Source of the DNA: Hyphomicrobiales bacterium
GTDB taxonomy: Bacteria; Pseudomonadota; Alphaproteobacteria; Rhizobiales; Rhizobiaceae
NCBI GenBank assembly: GCA_900471485.1
Contig: UCEU01000029.1
Span: 17,344 to 50,777, forward strand
Reading direction: 5' to 3'
DNA length: 33,434 nucleotides
The notes under the pieces were generated by a model that saw only the letters and a program-made list of their open reading frames with translations, did no database searches and had not been told where the DNA came from. How positions within the stretch are numbered: the stretch's first letter is position 1; the number at the start of each line of letters is the position of its first letter. The translations under genes were made by a program, and so were the position numbers. Shown here piece after piece: positions 23,075-30,839 of this stretch.

Positions 23075-23442
23075 GCCGGTCAACAAGGGGCCCGGACATC
23101 ACCTGAAAAGGCTTGGTCTAAACAACTGCCACGTCGGCAGGCTGGTCGTTCTGTGTCTCTTGCTGCGAGGATTGGGTTCCTCGGAATTTTCACGCACTTG
23201 AGTGTTTTGAGCTGCGACGTGGCTGTCGCAGAGCGTAGATGTTTTGTGTGTTTTCGACCGCACGTTGAGTAGGCGGTCGGCTGTAGGGGAGTCGCGAAGT
23301 AAACTGGCTGACCGACGTTGCTGCGAGGAAGCGGCGGTCAACCCCGGAGACGATGACGAGGCCGCATGAGGCGGTCTTCGAACCCTCCGGAGAAGTTTCG
23401 TGTGTGGGACGGTATTTGAGTGAACCGGCTGGAGAGTGGCTC
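23075..23442 (+). other. Long dnaA leader with 12-bp direct repeat
   Basis: No convincing gene other than the upstream ORF at 23443. TTGCTGCGAGGA occurs twice as a direct repeat (23160-23171 and 23318-23329), 158 bases apart, and several GGCGGTC words recur. If transcription starts near 23080, the dnaA mRNA would have a 5' UTR of more than 400 bases. One further GANTC site is at 23289. Confidence 0.4.
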
Positions 23443-23526
23443 ATGAGGGTGTCGCTGTCTGGTCATAGCGGGGAAATAATCCGGGCGAAAAAAACGTCGG
23501 CCGGTCGAATTTGGAAGGCGGCATAA
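23443..23526 (+). CDS. Putative upstream ORF (27 aa) coupled to dnaA
   Basis: An ORF of 27 codons starting MRVSLSGHSGEIIRAKK, with GGAG eight bases before its ATG. Its TAA overlaps the first ATG of dnaA (TAATG at 23524-23528), the classical arrangement for translational coupling. Codons 16 and 17 are AAA AAA within a run of seven A (23488-23494). A -1 slip there would enter the dnaA frame, which is open from 23469, and yield an N-terminally extended DnaA. The peptide has no recognised family. Coding is supported by SD and overlap only; conservation is untested. Confidence 0.4.
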   Translation: MRVSLSGHSGEIIRAKKTSAGRIWKAA

Positions 23527-25076
23527 TGCGGATGAATTCAATGGCGGCGGATGTCTTGGGCAGTGGGGACAGCGCACCGCGGGATTTTGGCTCTATTAGT
23601 GCCGAAGCGGCAGGGGAAAAGGGAGACATGAAAGATGGTGTACTTTTTGAACGTGTCAGCGCGCGACTTCGGGCTCAGGTTGGACCTGACGTCTATGCAA
23701 GCTGGTTTGCCCGGCTGAAGCTTCATTCGGTCTCCAAGAGCGTCGTAAGGCTCACGGTACCGACAACCTTTCTCAAGTCCTGGATCAACAATCGATACCT
23801 CGACCTGATCACCGGCCTTTTCCAGGCCGAAGATACCGAAATTCTGAAGGTCGAGATCCTGGTGCGCACCGCAACCCGCGGCGCCATCAAGCCGGTCGAG
23901 GACGTCGTCGTTCCGGAAGTTGCCTCGGCGGCTCCGCAGGCGCGCCGTCCGGTCGCCCAGCATGCAGGCCAGATCGTACAGCAGGCCGTGTCGGTCGCCG
24001 CCCAGGCGCGTCCGGCAACCTCCGGCCAGCCGCTTTTCGGCTCGCCGCTGGACTCGCGCTTCACCTTCGACACCTTCGTTGAAGGCAGCTCGAACCGTGT
24101 CGCGCTGGCCGCAGCAAAGACGATCGCCGAAGCCGGCCAGGGCGCCGTGCGCTTCAACCCGCTGTTCATTCACTCCAGCGTTGGTCTCGGCAAGTCTCAC
24201 CTCCTGCAGGCGATCGCCAATGCCGGCGTTCAGAACCCGCGCTCGCTGCGCGTCGTCTACCTCACGGCGGAATACTTCATGTGGCGTTTCGCAACCGCGA
24301 TCCGCGACAATGACGCCCTGACCTTGAAGGACTCGCTGCGCAACATCGATCTCCTGATCATCGACGACATGCAGTTCCTGCAGGGCAAGATGATCCAGCA
24401 CGAGTTCTGCCATCTCCTGAACATGCTGCTCGACAGCGCCAAGCAGGTCGTCGTTGCAGCCGACCGTGCGCCGTGGGAGCTGGAATCGCTCGATCCCCGC
24501 GTTCGCTCGCGTCTGCAGGGTGGCGTGGCGATCGAACTCGACGCGCCGGATTACGAGATGCGTCTCGAAATCCTCAAGCGTCGCCTGGCCGTCGCCCGCA
24601 CGGAAGATCCGTCGCTGGAGATGTCGCCCGAGCTTCTGAACCATGTTGCACGCAACATCACGGCCAGCGGTCGCGAACTGGAAGGCGCCTTCAACCAGCT
24701 GCTCTTCCGTCGCTCCTTCGAGCCGAACCTCACGGTCGAGCGCGTCGATGAGCTTCTGGCCCATCTCGTCGGCTCCGGCGAGCCGCGCCGCGTGCGTATC
24801 GAGGACATCCAGCGCATCGTCGCGCGTCACTACAACGTGTCGCGTCAGGAACTCGTCTCGAACCGCCGCACTCGCGTCATCGTCAAGCCGCGCCAGATCG
24901 CCATGTATCTGGCGAAGACCCTGACGCCGCGCTCCTTCCCGGAGATCGGCCGTCGCTTCGGTGGACGCGATCACACCACCGTCCTGCACGCCGTTCGCAA
25001 GATCGAGGAATTGATTTCGGGCGACACCAAGCTTTCGCACGAAATCGAGCTGCTGAAGCGTCTGATCAACGAATAG
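23526..25076 (+). CDS. dnaA: Chromosomal replication initiator protein DnaA
   Basis: A 516-aa DnaA. Domain I is recognisable from LFERVSARLRAQVGPDVYASW; domain III has Walker A SSVGLGKSHLLQ and Walker B LLIIDDMQFLQGK, plus the sensor/arginine-finger region LESLDPRVRSRLQGG; domain IV carries the DnaA-box-binding signature GRRFGGRDHTTVLHAVRKIE. The start is ATG 23526 with GGAAGG ahead. A second in-frame ATG at 23628 (MKDGVLFERV), preceded by AAAGGGAGAC, matches the N terminus I recall for S. meliloti DnaA and would give 482 aa. The 34-residue extension is of low complexity and may be dispensable. Ends at a strong terminator. Confidence 0.96.
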   Translation: MRMNSMAADVLGSGDSAPRDFGSISAEAAGEKGDMKDGVLFERVSARLRAQVGPDVYASWFARLKLHSVSKSVVRLTVPTTFLKSWINNRYLDLITGLFQAEDTEILKVEILVRTATRGAIKPVEDVVVPEVASAAPQARRPVAQHAGQIVQQAVSVAAQARPATSGQPLFGSPLDSRFTFDTFVEGSSNRVALAAAKTIAEAGQGAVRFNPLFIHSSVGLGKSHLLQAIANAGVQNPRSLRVVYLTAEYFMWRFATAIRDNDALTLKDSLRNIDLLIIDDMQFLQGKMIQHEFCHLLNMLLDSAKQVVVAADRAPWELESLDPRVRSRLQGGVAIELDAPDYEMRLEILKRRLAVARTEDPSLEMSPELLNHVARNITASGRELEGAFNQLLFRRSFEPNLTVERVDELLAHLVGSGEPRRVRIEDIQRIVARHYNVSRQELVSNRRTRVIVKPRQIAMYLAKTLTPRSFPEIGRRFGGRDHTTVLHAVRKIEELISGDTKLSHEIELLKRLINE

Positions 25077-25101
25077 TCGGCACCTGCCGAGCATGAAATA
25101 G

Positions 25102-25133
25102 ACGGCCGGAAGCGATTCCGGCCGTTTTCTTTT
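25102..25133 (+). terminator. Intrinsic terminator of dnaA
   Basis: ACGGCCGGAA (25102-25111) and TTCCGGCCGT (25116-25125) form a perfect 10-bp stem with a GCGA tetraloop, followed by TTTCTTTT. It begins 26 bases after the dnaA stop. Confidence 0.9.
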
Positions 25134-25212
25134 CAGGAATTTCTACTTTATAGAGCCTGCATGAATGATTTGCGCCACGGGAGGAAACGGCGGCGCAAGA
25201 GGGAGGAAATGA

Positions 25213-26295
25213 ATGAGCTTCAATAAGATCGCCGTCATCGGCCTGGGCAAGGTCGGACGGCTGGCGGCAACGCTTTTGCATGAGGGCGGCTTCGAGGTTA
25301 CGGGCGTCGACGCGCAATCACCTGTGGGCGGTGTGCCGTTCAAGACGCGCACGGGCGATATCGCCGATCCAGCCTTCGTCGGCGAACTCCTTGGTGGTGT
25401 CGAGGCGGTGCTCTCCTGCCTGCCCTATCACCTCAACATCGCGTTGGCGCGTGCCGCGCACGCCGCCGGAATCCATTATTTCGACCTCACCGAGGACGTT
25501 CCCACCACCAATTTCATCATCGACCTGTCGAAGACGGCGCGCGGCCTGATGGCGCCGCAATGCGGGCTTGCGCCCGGCTTCGTCGGCATCGTCGGCGCCA
25601 GCCTCGCCGATGGCTTTGATCGCTGCCGCTCGATCCGCATGCGCGTCGGCGCCCTGCCGCAGAACCCGACCGGCCTGCTCGGCTACGCCTTCAACTGGTC
25701 GCCGGAAGGCGTCGTCAACGAATATCTCAACGACTGCGAGGTCATCGAGGGCGGCATCCGCAAGCTGGTATCGCCAATGGAGTGGCTGGAGACGATCTAT
25801 GTCGAAGGCGTCAAGCTCGAAGCCTTCACCACGTCGGGCGGCCTCGGCACCATGTGCGATACGCTGCTCGGCAAGGTCGAGAACCTCGACTACAAGACCA
25901 TGCGCTATCCCGGCCACATGGACCTGATGAACTTCTTCTTCCATGAGCTGTTGATGCGCGACAAGCGGAAGCTCGCCGGCGAGATACTGACGGAAGCCAA
26001 GCCGCCGGTCGAAGACGACGTCGTCTACGTCCATGTCGCTGCCGAAGGCACCGGTAACGGCAGGCTGCACCGCAAGGAGTTCGTGCGCGCCTACTACCCG
26101 ATCGAGATATCAGGCGAACGCCGCACCGCGATCGCCTGGACCACCTCTGCCTCCGTCGTCGCGGTCATCGAGATGGTCCGCGACGGTCTCCTGCCGTCCA
26201 CCGGTTTCCTGCACCAGGAGCATATCCCGTTGGACATGTTCCTGAGCACGCCGACCGGCAGCCTGTTCAAGCAGGGCTCGGCGCGGCGGCTCTAG
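25213..26295 (+). CDS. Saccharopine dehydrogenase-like NAD(P)-binding protein
   Basis: A 360-aa protein with an N-terminal Rossmann fold (IAVIGLGKVGRLAATLL, about 6-22) and a C-terminal saccharopine-dehydrogenase-like domain, as in lysine 6-dehydrogenase and carboxynorspermidine synthase relatives. ADxAF-type segments, CLPYHLNIALARAAHAAG (about 73-90) and HYFDLTEDV are typical of the family. Substrate not certain; an amino-acid-linked oxidoreduction is likely. Two overlapping ATGs (25209 out of frame, 25213 in frame) follow the strong SD GGGAGGAAA. It stands alone between dnaA and the FkbH-like gene. Confidence 0.82.
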   Translation: MSFNKIAVIGLGKVGRLAATLLHEGGFEVTGVDAQSPVGGVPFKTRTGDIADPAFVGELLGGVEAVLSCLPYHLNIALARAAHAAGIHYFDLTEDVPTTNFIIDLSKTARGLMAPQCGLAPGFVGIVGASLADGFDRCRSIRMRVGALPQNPTGLLGYAFNWSPEGVVNEYLNDCEVIEGGIRKLVSPMEWLETIYVEGVKLEAFTTSGGLGTMCDTLLGKVENLDYKTMRYPGHMDLMNFFFHELLMRDKRKLAGEILTEAKPPVEDDVVYVHVAAEGTGNGRLHRKEFVRAYYPIEISGERRTAIAWTTSASVVAVIEMVRDGLLPSTGFLHQEHIPLDMFLSTPTGSLFKQGSARRL

Positions 26296-26317
26296 GCCGG
26301 GCGCATGCACGACCCTG

Positions 26318-26350
26318 CCGGCGGATCTCTCGAAGCGAAAGGTTCGCCGG
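26318..26350 (+). terminator. Stable hairpin after the saccharopine-like gene
   Basis: CCGGCGGATC (26318-26327) and GGTTCGCCGG (26341-26350) form a 10-bp stem with two G-U pairs and a 13-base loop, 22 bases after the stop. There is no T tract, so termination is possible but unproven. Confidence 0.35.
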
Positions 26351-26441
26351 GAAGGCGTTCGGAGCGCGTAAGCCCAGCAACAGGCGGCAGTATCTCCGCA
26401 ATGCCTGGACAGCTAGACACAAGCCATTGTGCGTAACAACC

Positions 26442-26465
26442 GGTCAATACTTGATCATATTGACC
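26442..26465. promoter_or_regulatory. 24-base perfect inverted repeat before the FkbH-like gene
   Basis: GGTCAATA (26442-26449) and TATTGACC (26458-26465) are perfect inverted arms with an 8-base spacer containing TGATCA. The repeat ends 16 bases before ATG 26482. It may be a dimeric repressor or activator site, or, as RNA, an 8-bp hairpin next to the SD. Confidence 0.55.
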
Positions 26466-26481
26466 TGTGCAGAGGACGCGC

Positions 26482-28701
26482 ATGTATTCCGATAAGAGAA
26501 TTACGCCATCGAATGGACGTACGGTGGATACGCTGATTGTTCTACTGCACGATCGCGGGTCGGACGATGGCGTAATGGCTGCATTGGCGCAGCGATGGAC
26601 GGGGCATCTGCCTCGCGCCGCCTTTGCGTTGCCGCAGGGCTATTCGCCTGCTTCCGGCGTTGGTGCGAGCGCTGCCTGGTTTGATGCCGCGACAACGATC
26701 GAAGCGGCTGCCGAGCGGCTCGGGCGATATGTCGATGCGCTGAAGGCCGAGTACCGATTGAACAATCGTCAAGTCGTTCTCGTTGGGTTCGGCGATGGTA
26801 TGGCGTTAGCGATTGCGCACGCGCTCCGGCAGCAGGAAGCCTATGCTGCGGTCGTTGGGTTTTCCGGGACGATCCTCGGCTTCGGGGACTTTGGCCGTGA
26901 AGTCGTCAGCAAGCCGCCCGTCATGCTCATTCACGGAGAACTGGACGAATTTGTCTCTCCACCCGCGTTCCTGAAGAACTTCAATCTTCTCGAAAGCGCC
27001 GACGTTCCCACTTTCACATGCTTCCGCCCGCAGCTTGGCCACACGATCGATCCTTACGGCGCCGATGCGGCGATGTTCTTCCTGCAGGGGGCGGTCGCGG
27101 CCAACCTTGGCTCCACGCTCCGCAAGGACGTCGACAGGACCCCGGATGAGATCGCAGCGGCGACAAAGCTGGTGATCTGGGATCTGGACGACACGCTCTG
27201 GGACGGCACGCTCGATGATGTTGGCGAACTTCGCCTCAATACCTTCCGCGCAGACGTGATTAAGCGTCTCAATCGAAGCGGAATCGTCTCGGCGATCTGC
27301 TCGAAGAACGAATTCGATGTGGCGCGCAAGGCCCTGGAGAGCTTCGGACTTTGGGACGAGTTCGTCTTTCCGCGCATATCCTTTGTTCCCAAGGGCGACG
27401 CTCTGAAGTCGCTGATCGCCGACATGCAGTTGAAACCCAAGAACTGCGTCTTTATCGACGATAACGTGATCAATCTTGCCGAAGCCAACGCAATGCTGCC
27501 CGACCTGCACGCGCTTGACGCGACATTGGCCGAAACTGACGTGTTCCTGCAGAAACTCGTCGACGCTCACTCTCATGTCGAGAAATCCCGTGTGGCGGAA
27601 TATCGATCGCTGCAGTCGCGCGTGACGGAGGGCGAGCAGTTTGACGGTGACAGGGAAAGCTTCCTGGCCACGTGCGACATTCACGTCTGCATCGCCTGGC
27701 GGGCCGACGTCGTGGATTTTGCGCATCGCATCGAAGAGTTGATCAACCGCACGAACCAGCTCAACTTCCTCAAGACGAGGGTCGAGCCCGGCAAGATGCT
27801 GGAATTCGTCTCCGAGCCTTCCCGGCGCCAGTGCCTGGCGGTATTCGCCTGGGACAAGTTCGGATACCATGGCCTTGTCGGTTTCATCGGCATCGACATT
27901 GAAACACAGACGCTGGTGCATATGGCATTCTCCTGCCGTATCATGCACATGGGCATCGAGAACTGGCTTCTGCTGCGCGCACTTGCGATGTTTCCGAAGC
28001 TCAAGTCCCCGGTTCCGCTTTCGGTCAAGCCGCAGAACCCGGCCTGGCTCAAGGAGGAAGTGTTCACCAACCCCAGCGTTCGCAAATTTATCCTCGCGGA
28101 GGAAAAGAAAACGGGAGCCAGCGCATCCTCGGCGCGTATCCGGATCATGGCCAATTGCCATTCCGGCGTGTGGGCTCACTTCTCGGGCCTGCGCGACGTC
28201 GTGGAGATCGACAATTTTCCGCGGTCCTTCATCATGTCGCAGGTGCTCTCCAAAGCCTACCTCACGGATACCTTCGCGCCGGCGCTCGTCTACCAGTTCG
28301 GAACCGACCTGTATGACGACAAATGGCCGGAAGAGGCGCGCGCACAGTTGGAAGGAGGGCTCTACGAGCAATGCGTACGCGAGTTCTGCGAATTCACGCA
28401 GGCGCGCGGCCACAAAATGCTTGTCGTCGGTTCTCCGCAGGGAATGAGCGACGAAATGTTGTCTCCCAAGCTGGGTATCACGCGGTCGCGTCTGGAGAGC
28501 TTCACGGCTGTGTGGCGCGAGATGGCAGGGCTTTATGATTGCGTCGAGCTGATGGATGCCGATGCCGTTGTTGGCTGCGACGGTATGATCGACTTCGGCC
28601 ACTATACGATCGAGGCAAGCCAGGAGATCGCCAAGGAAATCGCACACTGGTCGGAAAGGCTTCCGTCATCACTCTTTGAATCGGCTGCCGCCGCCGCTTG
28701 A
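26482..28701 (+). CDS. Pseudo-esterase / FkbH-like HAD phosphatase fusion protein
   Basis: A 739-aa multidomain protein. Residues about 14-205 resemble a phospholipase/carboxylesterase alpha/beta hydrolase: LLHDRGSDD, HGELDEFVSP (Asp155) and LGHTIDP (His187) are present, but the nucleophile elbow GFSxG is GFGDG (102-106), so the Ser is lost. Residues about 229-400 are a HAD-IIIC domain (WDLDDTLWDG 233-242, CSKNEF, FIDDNVINLAEA) as in FkbH, which load glyceryl groups on carrier proteins. A GNAT-like segment follows (INRTNQLNFLKTRV), then a C-terminal region starting near MANCHSGVWAHF that may be SGNH-like. SD AGAGGA supports ATG 26482 over a GTG at 26467. No carrier-protein or polyketide gene is nearby. 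Function unknown. Confidence 0.75.
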   Translation: MYSDKRITPSNGRTVDTLIVLLHDRGSDDGVMAALAQRWTGHLPRAAFALPQGYSPASGVGASAAWFDAATTIEAAAERLGRYVDALKAEYRLNNRQVVLVGFGDGMALAIAHALRQQEAYAAVVGFSGTILGFGDFGREVVSKPPVMLIHGELDEFVSPPAFLKNFNLLESADVPTFTCFRPQLGHTIDPYGADAAMFFLQGAVAANLGSTLRKDVDRTPDEIAAATKLVIWDLDDTLWDGTLDDVGELRLNTFRADVIKRLNRSGIVSAICSKNEFDVARKALESFGLWDEFVFPRISFVPKGDALKSLIADMQLKPKNCVFIDDNVINLAEANAMLPDLHALDATLAETDVFLQKLVDAHSHVEKSRVAEYRSLQSRVTEGEQFDGDRESFLATCDIHVCIAWRADVVDFAHRIEELINRTNQLNFLKTRVEPGKMLEFVSEPSRRQCLAVFAWDKFGYHGLVGFIGIDIETQTLVHMAFSCRIMHMGIENWLLLRALAMFPKLKSPVPLSVKPQNPAWLKEEVFTNPSVRKFILAEEKKTGASASSARIRIMANCHSGVWAHFSGLRDVVEIDNFPRSFIMSQVLSKAYLTDTFAPALVYQFGTDLYDDKWPEEARAQLEGGLYEQCVREFCEFTQARGHKMLVVGSPQGMSDEMLSPKLGITRSRLESFTAVWREMAGLYDCVELMDADAVVGCDGMIDFGHYTIEASQEIAKEIAHWSERLPSSLFESAAAAA

Positions 28702-28731
28702 TGCGATCGCAGGGTGACGCGGCAAATCTGG

Positions 28732-29616
28732 TCAACCCTTGGCTTCCAGGATCAGCCAGCGGCGGAAGGCTGCCACCGCCGGCCGCTCCAGTGCGGTACC
28801 TGGATAGACCAGGTGGAAGGCGAGGCGGCTTGCCACGCCCATGGGGAAGGGGGCAACGATGGTCCCTTCCCGCAGCTCCGCCTCGACGAATGACCGGCGC
28901 ATCAGCGCCACGCCGAGCCCAGCCTTCATCGCGTCATAGGCGCCGTTGCCATGCATGAAGATCGGCCCGCGCGCCGCATCCACGCCGGTCGCACCCGCGG
29001 CCTCCAGCCAGAGCTGCCAGTCGACGCGATAGACGTCATGAATAAGCTGCAGGTCGGCCAACGCATCGGGCGAGGGGTTGTCGCCAAGATCGGCTGCGAT
29101 CTTCGGGATGCAGACGGGCAGGAGCTCGTCATCGAGCAGTCGTTCGCTGACGAGCCCGTCATAGCCGCCGAGCCCGTGGCGAATGGCGAGGTCGATGCCG
29201 TCGCGCTGGAAATCGAGGACGCGATGCGATGCGCTGATCCTGACGTCGATCTCCGGATGCAGCGCCTCGAAGCGGCTGAGCCGCGGCACCAGCCAGTAGG
29301 TGGCGAAGCCCGCCGTGCAGGTCACGTTCAACACCGAGCCGCGCGCCCGCGCCGTCAGCGCCGCCGTTGCGTCCCGCATCTGCCGAAACGCCGAGCGCAT
29401 CGTGGTGAAATAGTCCGCACCCTCGAGCGTCAGCGCCAGCGCCCGCGTCTTGCGCTCGAAAAGCTGCACCCCGAGCGAGGCCTCGAGGTCGCGGATCTGC
29501 AGGCTGACGGCGCCCGGCGTCACGTTAAGCTCGTGGGCCGCCAGTGTCATGCTCAGATGCCGCGCCGCCGCCTCGAAGGCTCGCAGCGCCGAAAGGGAGG
29601 GAAGATAATCGCTCAT
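28732..29616 (-). CDS. LysR-family regulator, GcvA-like
   Basis: A 294-aa LTTR starting MSDYLPSLSALRAFEAAARH, the N terminus typical of the GcvA/AmpR branch, with HELNVTPGAVSLQIRDLEASLG as helix-turn-helix and LFERKTRALALT as linker. RHGLGGYDGL and HGNGAYDAMKAGLGVALM are effector-domain motifs of this branch. It is divergent from the DMT transporter at 29812, with a TTTAG-N5-CTAAA site three bases before its own start. It is convergent with the FkbH-like gene, 30 bases apart. Probably controls the exporter. Confidence 0.88.
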   Translation of the reverse strand: MSDYLPSLSALRAFEAAARHLSMTLAAHELNVTPGAVSLQIRDLEASLGVQLFERKTRALALTLEGADYFTTMRSAFRQMRDATAALTARARGSVLNVTCTAGFATYWLVPRLSRFEALHPEIDVRISASHRVLDFQRDGIDLAIRHGLGGYDGLVSERLLDDELLPVCIPKIAADLGDNPSPDALADLQLIHDVYRVDWQLWLEAAGATGVDAARGPIFMHGNGAYDAMKAGLGVALMRRSFVEAELREGTIVAPFPMGVASRLAFHLVYPGTALERPAVAAFRRWLILEAKG

Positions 29617-29618
29617 GG

Positions 29619-29633
29619 TTTAGTCCAGCTAAA
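29619..29633. promoter_or_regulatory. LysR box TTTAG-TCCAG-CTAAA
   Basis: A perfect 5-5-5 inverted repeat whose inner 13 bases are of T-N11-A form, directly upstream of the GcvA-like LysR start and within the divergent region to the DMT gene. Autoregulatory site by position. Confidence 0.5.
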
Positions 29634-29811
29634 GCATATGCCGAGAAAGACTCGTTTGATGGGGCTATGATATCGAAATAATATCAATCATGAAAGCCGG
29701 AGACGGGAGCGTTCTTCGCTTTGGAAAAGTTAAATGGCCACACCACGCAAGGAACGGGTGGCCGCGCCGCGCGGGACGCGCTAGGCCTGTGGTGTTTATC
29801 GGAGGAAGACC

Positions 29812-30729
29812 ATGCAACAGAAACAGATGGGCCTTGCCGAGTGGGGAATGCTTTTGGTGCTCTCGCTTCTGTGGGGCGACTCCTTCCTCTTCAACGGCAT
29901 CCTGGTAAAGAGCCTGCCGCCCTTTACCATCGTCACCGGCCGCGTGCTGATCGCGGCGATCGCGCTCAATCTCATCGTCCGCGCCACCGGCCACGCCATG
30001 CCACGCGACGGCAAGGCCTGGGCCGCCTTTTTCGGCATGGGTCTGCTCAACAACATGATCCCCTTCTGCCTCATCGTCTGGGGCCAGACCCACATCGCCA
30101 GCGGCCTCGCCTCGATCCTCAACGCCACCACGCCGCTCTTCGGCGTCGTCGTCGCGCATCTGTTGACGGCGGATGAGAAGATGACCGGCAACCGCCTGCT
30201 CGGCGTCCTCGTAGGCTTCGCCGGCGTGGCCTACATGATCGGCTTCGACGTGCTGCGCGATCTGGGAACCAACGTGCTCGCGCAGCTTGCGGTTCTTGGC
30301 GCAGCACTTTCCTATTCCTTCGCCGGCATCTTCGGCCGCCGCTTTCGCCAGATGGGCATGGCCCCGCTGATCCCCGCCGCCGGCCAGGTCACCGCCTCCA
30401 CCATCCTGATGCTCCCCATCGCCCTCCTAGTTGACCAGCCCTGGACGCTCGCCGCCCCCTCCATGGAGACCTGGCTGGCGCTCCTCGGCTTGGCGCTGCT
30501 CTCGACCGCGGTCGCCTACGTGCTCTTCTTCCGCATCCTCGCCACGGCTGGCGCCACCAACCTCATGCTCGTCACCTTCCTCATCCCCGTCAGCGCCATC
30601 CTCCTCGGCGCCGCCATCTTGGGCGAGCAGCTGCAGGCCAAGCACCTGATCGGCATGGCGATGATCGCGATCGGCCTTGCGGCGATCGATGGACGGTTGT
30701 TTGCGCGGGTGCGGAGGAGGGTGGTGTGA
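29812..30729 (+). CDS. DMT-superfamily (EamA) transporter
   Basis: A 305-aa integral membrane protein with ten predicted helices in two EamA repeats. MLLVLSLLWGDSFLFNGILV is TM1 with the family's WGxxF signature; the second repeat starts at LAVLGAALSYSFAGIFGRRF. It ends in a basic tail (RLFARVRRRVV). Such proteins export metabolites such as amino acids. SD GGAGGAA lies six bases before ATG. It is paired with the divergent GcvA-like LysR. Substrate not deducible. Confidence 0.86.
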   Translation: MQQKQMGLAEWGMLLVLSLLWGDSFLFNGILVKSLPPFTIVTGRVLIAAIALNLIVRATGHAMPRDGKAWAAFFGMGLLNNMIPFCLIVWGQTHIASGLASILNATTPLFGVVVAHLLTADEKMTGNRLLGVLVGFAGVAYMIGFDVLRDLGTNVLAQLAVLGAALSYSFAGIFGRRFRQMGMAPLIPAAGQVTASTILMLPIALLVDQPWTLAAPSMETWLALLGLALLSTAVAYVLFFRILATAGATNLMLVTFLIPVSAILLGAAILGEQLQAKHLIGMAMIAIGLAAIDGRLFARVRRRVV

Positions 30730-30740
30730 GAGCCACTTGC

Positions 30741-30779
30741 TCCCCCTCTCCCCTTGGGGAGAGGGTAGGGTGAGGGGGG
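30741..30779. repeat. Palindromic intergenic repeat, short form
   Basis: CTCTCCCC-TT-GGGGAGAG forms a perfect hairpin inside a pyrimidine-rich/purine-rich dyad, right after the DMT gene. Words of this kind (CCCCTCTCC...GGGGAGAGGG) are dispersed in rhizobial intergenic DNA. It may also act as a transcript end. Confidence 0.6.
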
Positions 30780-30839
30780 TACTGGTTGTGGCGTCAGAGA
30801 TTTAGATATTTAGAACAATAGGATAGGATCGAGCCCGGA

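Noticed and set aside
22739..23525. Chromosomal replication origin next to dnaA
   Set aside because: No DnaA boxes of the TTATCCACA type were found, the T-rich run is short, and as I recall the rhizobial origin lies near hemE, away from dnaA.
23538..25094. Long minus-strand ORF opposite dnaA
   Set aside because: It is a shadow of dnaA codon bias in GC-rich DNA, with no recognisable domain. The same applies to 26806-28647 opposite the FkbH-like gene.
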